Origin: Streptomyces fumigatiscleroticus
Lineage (GTDB): Bacteria; Actinomycetota; Actinomycetes; Streptomycetales; Streptomycetaceae
Direction of reading: 5' to 3'
DNA: 64,000 nucleotides
Assembly: GCF_014647975.1 (NCBI RefSeq)
Contig: NZ_BMQF01000017.1
Span: 124,001 to 188,000 of the forward strand
Positions 60,304 through 64,000 of this stretch are shown here, piece after piece. The notes below the pieces were generated by a model. It saw only the letters and a list, made by a program, of their open reading frames with translations. It was not told where the DNA came from and searched no databases. Numbering within the stretch: position 1 is the first letter of the stretch; every line of letters starts with the position of its first letter. Both the position numbers and the translations under genes were made by a program.

Positions 60304-62855
60304 GCACCGAGACAGCGGAGACCCTGAAGCAGGGGCGGGTCCTCCCCGTCACCGACCTCTCCCTCGTCGTCCTCGTCGGCGCCTCCGGCTCGGGCAAGTC
60401 CACCTTCGCCCGCCGCCACTTCACGCCCACCGAGGTCCTGTCGTCCGACTTCTGCCGCGGCCTGGTCTCCGACGACGAGAACGACCAGAGCGCGACCGGG
60501 GACGCCTTCGACGTCCTGTACTACATAGCGGGCAAGCGGCTCGCCGCCGGGCGCCGCACCGTCGTCGACGCCACCAGCGTGCAGCCCGACGCCCGCCGCC
60601 GGCTGATCGACCTGGCCAGGCAGTACGACGTCCTGCCGATCGCCATCGTGCTCGACGTGCCCGAGGAGGTGTGCGCCGAGCGCAACGCCGCCCGTGCCGA
60701 CCGCGCGGACATGCCGCGCCGGGTCGTCCAGCGCCACACCCGTGAACTCCGCCGCTCCCTGCGGCATCTGGAGCGCGAGGGCTTCCGCAAGGTGCACGTG
60801 CTGCGCGGCGTCGAGGAGGTGGAGAACGCCACCGTCGTCACGGAGAAGCGGTTCAACGACCTCACCCACCTCACCGGTCCCTTCGACATCATCGGCGACA
60901 TCCACGGCTGCTCCTCCGAACTGGAGACGCTGCTCGGCAAGCTCGGCTACACCGACGGCGTGCACCCCGAGGGCCGTACCGCCGTCTTCGTCGGCGACCT
61001 CGTCGACCGCGGCCCGGACAGCCCGGGCGTGCTGCGCCGGGTGATGGCGATGGTGAAGTCGGGCAACGCGCTCTGCGTGCCCGGCAACCACGAGAACAAG
61101 TACGGCCGCCACCTCAAGGGCCGCAAGGTCCAGCACACCCACGGCCTCGCCGAGACCGTCGAGCAGATGGAGGCGGAGAGCGAGGAGTTCCGGCGGGAGG
61201 TGCGCGAGTTCATCGACGGGCTGGTCAGCCACTACGTGCTCGACGGCGGCCGGCTGGTGGTCTGCCACGCCGGTCTGCCGGAGAAGTACCACGGCCGCAC
61301 CTCCGGCCGGGTCCGCAGCCACGCGCTGTACGGCGAGACCACCGGGGAGACCGACGAGTTCGGGCTGCCGGTGCGCTACCCGTGGGCGGAGGACTACCGC
61401 GGCCGGGCGGCCGTCGTCTACGGCCACACCCCGGTCCCGGAGGCCACCTGGCTCAACAACACGATCTGCCTGGACACCGGCGCCGTCTTCGGCGGCAAGC
61501 TGACCGCGCTGCGCTGGCCGGAACGGGAGCTGGTCGACGTACCGGCGGAGCGGGTCTGGTACGAGCCGGCCCGGCCGCTGCGCACCGAGGCGCCCGGCGG
61601 GCAGGACGGGCGGCCGCTGGACCTGGCGGACGTGCACGGCCGCCGGGTCGTCGAGACCCGCCACCAGGGCCGGATCTCGGTCCGCGAGGAGAACGCGGCC
61701 GCGGCGCTGGAGGTGATGAGCCGCTTCGCGGTCGACCCGCGGCTGCTGCCGTACCTTCCGCCGACCATGGCCCCGACCGCCACCTCGCGCGTCGAGGGCT
61801 ACCTGGAGCACCCGGCGGAGGCCTTCGAGCAGTACCGGCAGGACGGCATCGCCCGGGTCGTGTGCGAGGAGAAGCACATGGGCTCGCGGGCGGTGGCCCT
61901 GGTCTGCCGGGACGCGGAGACGGCGAGCCGGCGGTTCGGGGTGGAGGGCCCGACCGGGTCCCTGTACACCCGCACCGGCCGTCCCTTCTTCGACGACCCC
62001 TCCGTCACGGAGGAGATCCTCAGCCGGGTGCGCACGGCGCTGGACGAGTCGGGCCTGTGGGAGGAGCTGGCGACCGACTGGGTGCTGCTGGACGCCGAGC
62101 TGATGCCCTGGTCGCTCAAGGCCTCCGGGCTGCTCCGCTCGCAGTACGCCGCGGTGGGCGCCGCCTCCGGGGCGGTGTTCCCGGACGTGCTGGCGGCGCT
62201 GGAGGGCGCCGCGGCCCGGGGCGTGGAGGTGACGGACCTGCTGGCCCGGCAGAGCGGACGGGCCGCCGACGCCGCCGCGTTCACCGAGGCCTACCGGCGC
62301 TACTGCTGGACCACCGACGGTCTGGACGGCGTCCGCCTGGCACCGTTCCAGATCCTCGCCGTGCAGGGCCGCAGCCTCGCCGGGCTGCCGCACGACGAGC
62401 AGCTCGCGCTGCTCGACCGGCTCGTCGAGCACGACGGCAGCGGTCTGCTCCAGACCACCCGGCGGCTCTGCGTCGACACCGCCGACCCCGAGTCGGTGCA
62501 GGCCGGCACCGACTGGTGGCTGGAGATGACCGGCCGCGGCGGCGAGGGCATGGTCGTCAAGCCGGCGGGAGCGCTGGTGCGCACGGAGGCGGGCCGCCTG
62601 GTGCAGCCCGGCATCAAGTGCCGGGGCCGCGAGTACCTGCGGATCATCTACGGTCCCGAGTACACGCGCCCGGAGAACCTGGCCAGGCTGCGCACCCGTT
62701 TCCTGAACCACAAGCGGTCGCTGGCGCTGCGCGAGTACGCGCTGGGTCTGGAGGCGCTGGACCGGCTCGCGGACGGCGAGCCGCTGTGGCGGGTGCACGA
62801 GGCGGTCTTCGGCGTGCTGGCGCTGGAGTCGGAGCCGGTGGACCCGCGGCTGTGA
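60300..62855 (+). CDS. pnkp: Polynucleotide kinase-phosphatase Pnkp (RNA repair)
   Basis: An 851-residue three-domain enzyme. The N-terminal 5' kinase has the P-loop GASGSGKST (residues 27-35) and VVDATSVQPDARR. A central metallophosphoesterase has GDIHGC, GDLVDRGPDS, GNHEN and GHTPVPEA and removes 2',3'-cyclic or 3' phosphate. The C-terminal ligase-type adenylyltransferase has EEKHMGSRA (Lys nucleophile near residue 525) and GGEGMVVKPAG (motif IV-like). With Hen1 it heals and seals RNAs cut by ribotoxins. Overlap with hen1 shows co-translation. A strong hairpin ends the operon. Confidence 0.93.
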   Translation: MSTETAETLKQGRVLPVTDLSLVVLVGASGSGKSTFARRHFTPTEVLSSDFCRGLVSDDENDQSATGDAFDVLYYIAGKRLAAGRRTVVDATSVQPDARRRLIDLARQYDVLPIAIVLDVPEEVCAERNAARADRADMPRRVVQRHTRELRRSLRHLEREGFRKVHVLRGVEEVENATVVTEKRFNDLTHLTGPFDIIGDIHGCSSELETLLGKLGYTDGVHPEGRTAVFVGDLVDRGPDSPGVLRRVMAMVKSGNALCVPGNHENKYGRHLKGRKVQHTHGLAETVEQMEAESEEFRREVREFIDGLVSHYVLDGGRLVVCHAGLPEKYHGRTSGRVRSHALYGETTGETDEFGLPVRYPWAEDYRGRAAVVYGHTPVPEATWLNNTICLDTGAVFGGKLTALRWPERELVDVPAERVWYEPARPLRTEAPGGQDGRPLDLADVHGRRVVETRHQGRISVREENAAAALEVMSRFAVDPRLLPYLPPTMAPTATSRVEGYLEHPAEAFEQYRQDGIARVVCEEKHMGSRAVALVCRDAETASRRFGVEGPTGSLYTRTGRPFFDDPSVTEEILSRVRTALDESGLWEELATDWVLLDAELMPWSLKASGLLRSQYAAVGAASGAVFPDVLAALEGAAARGVEVTDLLARQSGRAADAAAFTEAYRRYCWTTDGLDGVRLAPFQILAVQGRSLAGLPHDEQLALLDRLVEHDGSGLLQTTRRLCVDTADPESVQAGTDWWLEMTGRGGEGMVVKPAGALVRTEAGRLVQPGIKCRGREYLRIIYGPEYTRPENLARLRTRFLNHKRSLALREYALGLEALDRLADGEPLWRVHEAVFGVLALESEPVDPRL

Positions 62856-62864
62856 CGGACGGTT

Positions 62865-62899
62865 CCGGCCGGGCGGCCCCGCACGGGCCGCCCGGCCGG
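62865..62899 (+). terminator. Hairpin terminator after pnkp
   Basis: 15-nt perfect arms CCGGCCGGGCGGCCC and GGGCCGCCCGGCCGG with loop CGCAC, starting 9 nt after the stop. Confidence 0.9.
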
Positions 62900-63002
62900 G
62901 CTCCGCTGCCGGCGGACCCCGTCCGTGCCTGGTCAACCGTCAGGTGCCGTGCTAACTTCGCAGGTCGGTCAGGCGGATGTACCGGCTCATGGGGGACAGT
63001 CG

Positions 63003-64000
63003 GTGGAGACAGGAGCGGACAGCGGCGGGCCCGGAGACGCTGCCTCGCGTGCACGCGGTCTTGAGCTGCTGTTACGGCTCACCGACGCCCTGTGCGAACT
63101 GAGCTGCATGGAGGACGCGCAAGGGCGGGCCCAGTTCGCGACGGTCCTCGCCGAGCAGCTCGGCCGGCCGGTCGACGTGACCGGCGTCCGGCAGCGCCCG
63201 GACGTGGTGGCCATGGTGCGCGCCGCGCTGAACGTGACCGGCGGCGAACACGTACTGGTCAGGGTGGTCGAGGTCTTCGAGGGGCCGCTGCCGGCCGACG
63301 ACGTCGACCGGTTGCTGCCCCCCGCCGCCCCCTCTGCCGCTCCCGTCGTGCCGCACGGTCCGCTCGACGGCCACGACGAGAGCACCGCGCGCACCCTTCT
63401 GGCCGCGGCCAAGGGCGAGGTGTCCGCGGTGCGGCTGCGGGACGAGCTCGTCGACGAGCTCAACGGCCTCGACCTCCCGCCGGCGCTCTCTCCCGACCAG
63501 CTCTTCACGCACCTCCTGGAGTGGAACGTACAGCCGGACGGCCTGCCGCCCGCCGTGCTGCTGCTCGACGTGGCGGCCCGGCTCGTGACGGCGCCCGACC
63601 ACCGTGCCGCCCTCGGGAACTGGGTCGACGGCTGGGCCGCCCGCAGGGACCTGACCGAGCAGGTGAAGCGGCGCCGGGCCGACCGCGCCGCCACGGTGCG
63701 CGACCCGGACATCCCGCGCTGTCTCATCGTCGCCGTCGAACCGGCCCGGGACGGCTCGGACGAGGTCGTCGTGCGCTCCTGGCTCAATACCGCGCCCGGC
63801 CGCTGGGATCCGCAGCCCGGTGAACCGGTGACGACGGGCCTGAGGGACGGACTCGGTCCGGCCGTCGAAGCGGCGCTCAGACAGGGCGCCCGGCTCTGGG
63901 CGCCCCAGCGCGAGCCCGGGCCGGGTGGACGCGAGCAGCCACCGCCGTACATAGAGTTCGTCCTTCCGTACGAACTGCTCAACCACGATGTGGCCGGTCT
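63003..64000 (+). CDS. VMAP-type (vWA-MoxR associated) conflict-system protein, 3' end outside window
   Basis: Open frame from GTG 63003 (GGGGGACA upstream) to the right edge, 332 codons visible. The N-terminal part, LELLLRLTDALCELSCMEDA and then VVAMVRAALNVTGGEHVLVR, looks like an effector-associated domain (EAD2-like). The middle carries LSPDQLFTHLLEWNVQPDGL and LGNWVDGWAARRDL. Near the edge PPYIEFVLPYELLNHDVAG resembles the start of VMAP-C. In known systems VMAP is an adaptor in NTPase/protease conflict (defence) modules. The assignment is from remembered family motifs, and the partner genes would lie beyond the edge. It directly follows the RNA-repair operon. Confidence 0.65.
   Translation, partial: METGADSGGPGDAASRARGLELLLRLTDALCELSCMEDAQGRAQFATVLAEQLGRPVDVTGVRQRPDVVAMVRAALNVTGGEHVLVRVVEVFEGPLPADDVDRLLPPAAPSAAPVVPHGPLDGHDESTARTLLAAAKGEVSAVRLRDELVDELNGLDLPPALSPDQLFTHLLEWNVQPDGLPPAVLLLDVAARLVTAPDHRAALGNWVDGWAARRDLTEQVKRRRADRAATVRDPDIPRCLIVAVEPARDGSDEVVVRSWLNTAPGRWDPQPGEPVTTGLRDGLGPAVEAALRQGARLWAPQREPGPGGREQPPPYIEFVLPYELLNHDVAG

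Overview
The window is high-G+C actinobacterial DNA, almost certainly a Streptomyces chromosome. Codon third positions are strongly G/C, GTG starts are common, and genes are often coupled by GTGA or ATGA overlaps. It carries a recognisable Streptomyces core set: sepH, hemH, cutRS, dut, kdpDE, a sepF paralogue and the hen1/pnkp pair. From memory, the gene order resembles the S. coelicolor core around SCO5842-SCO5901, but no prodiginine (red) cluster lies between the potassium genes and the TRAM-domain methyltransferase here.

Layout. 0-5.4 kb: end of an acetyltransferase/acyl-CoA ligase fusion, a DUF5998 protein, a phosphodiesterase-like protein, thymidine kinase, a VOC protein and a rhodanese. 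5.4-6.2 kb: tandem array of 126/137-bp units ending in a strong terminator. 6.2-13.4 kb: sepH, a membrane protein, aldonolactone oxidase, an MFS transporter, an iron-box-like site, hemH, an inositol-phosphatase-like gene and a 57-aa gene. 13.8-20.8 kb: cutRS, DUF4193, an unidentified protein, DUF3093, a thioesterase, dut, DUF3710 and a lone ABC ATPase. 20.9-29.4 kb: potassium-homeostasis block (KdpD/KdpE without the pump, OB-fold protein, DUF3159, two TrkA/RCK proteins, a 29-aa membrane peptide and a KimA-type importer).

30.74-47.60 kb is an integrated island. It entered the 3' end of a TRAM-domain RNA methyltransferase gene, replaced that gene's last codons with its own lower-G+C copy, and left the original 3' end beside a truncated tyrosine integrase. 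It carries a secreted LamG protein gene split by an in-frame TAG, a 2,316-residue secreted Rhs/YD-repeat protein with a PT-HINT domain and a GIY-YIG nuclease tip, a DUF4259 immunity candidate, a frameshifted IS256-type transposase with a HAD gene, remnants of PIN-domain toxins, and an orphan second toxin tip with its own neighbour gene. The orphan tip starts with the same HINT tail as the Rhs gene, so recombination could exchange the tip. This is the most interesting system in the window.

47.6-64 kb: a deletion scar joining the 3' parts of sulP and merR, a stress-type cluster (Rieske/DUF2231, ferritin-like, hemerythrin), a frameshifted phytase gene, a SepF paralogue, an ATPase coupled to a MazG-like protein, DUF6099, a minisatellite (51-bp units), an LLM-class oxidoreductase, the Hen1/Pnkp RNA-repair operon, and the start of a VMAP-type conflict-system protein cut by the window edge. 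No rRNA, tRNA or CRISPR array was seen.
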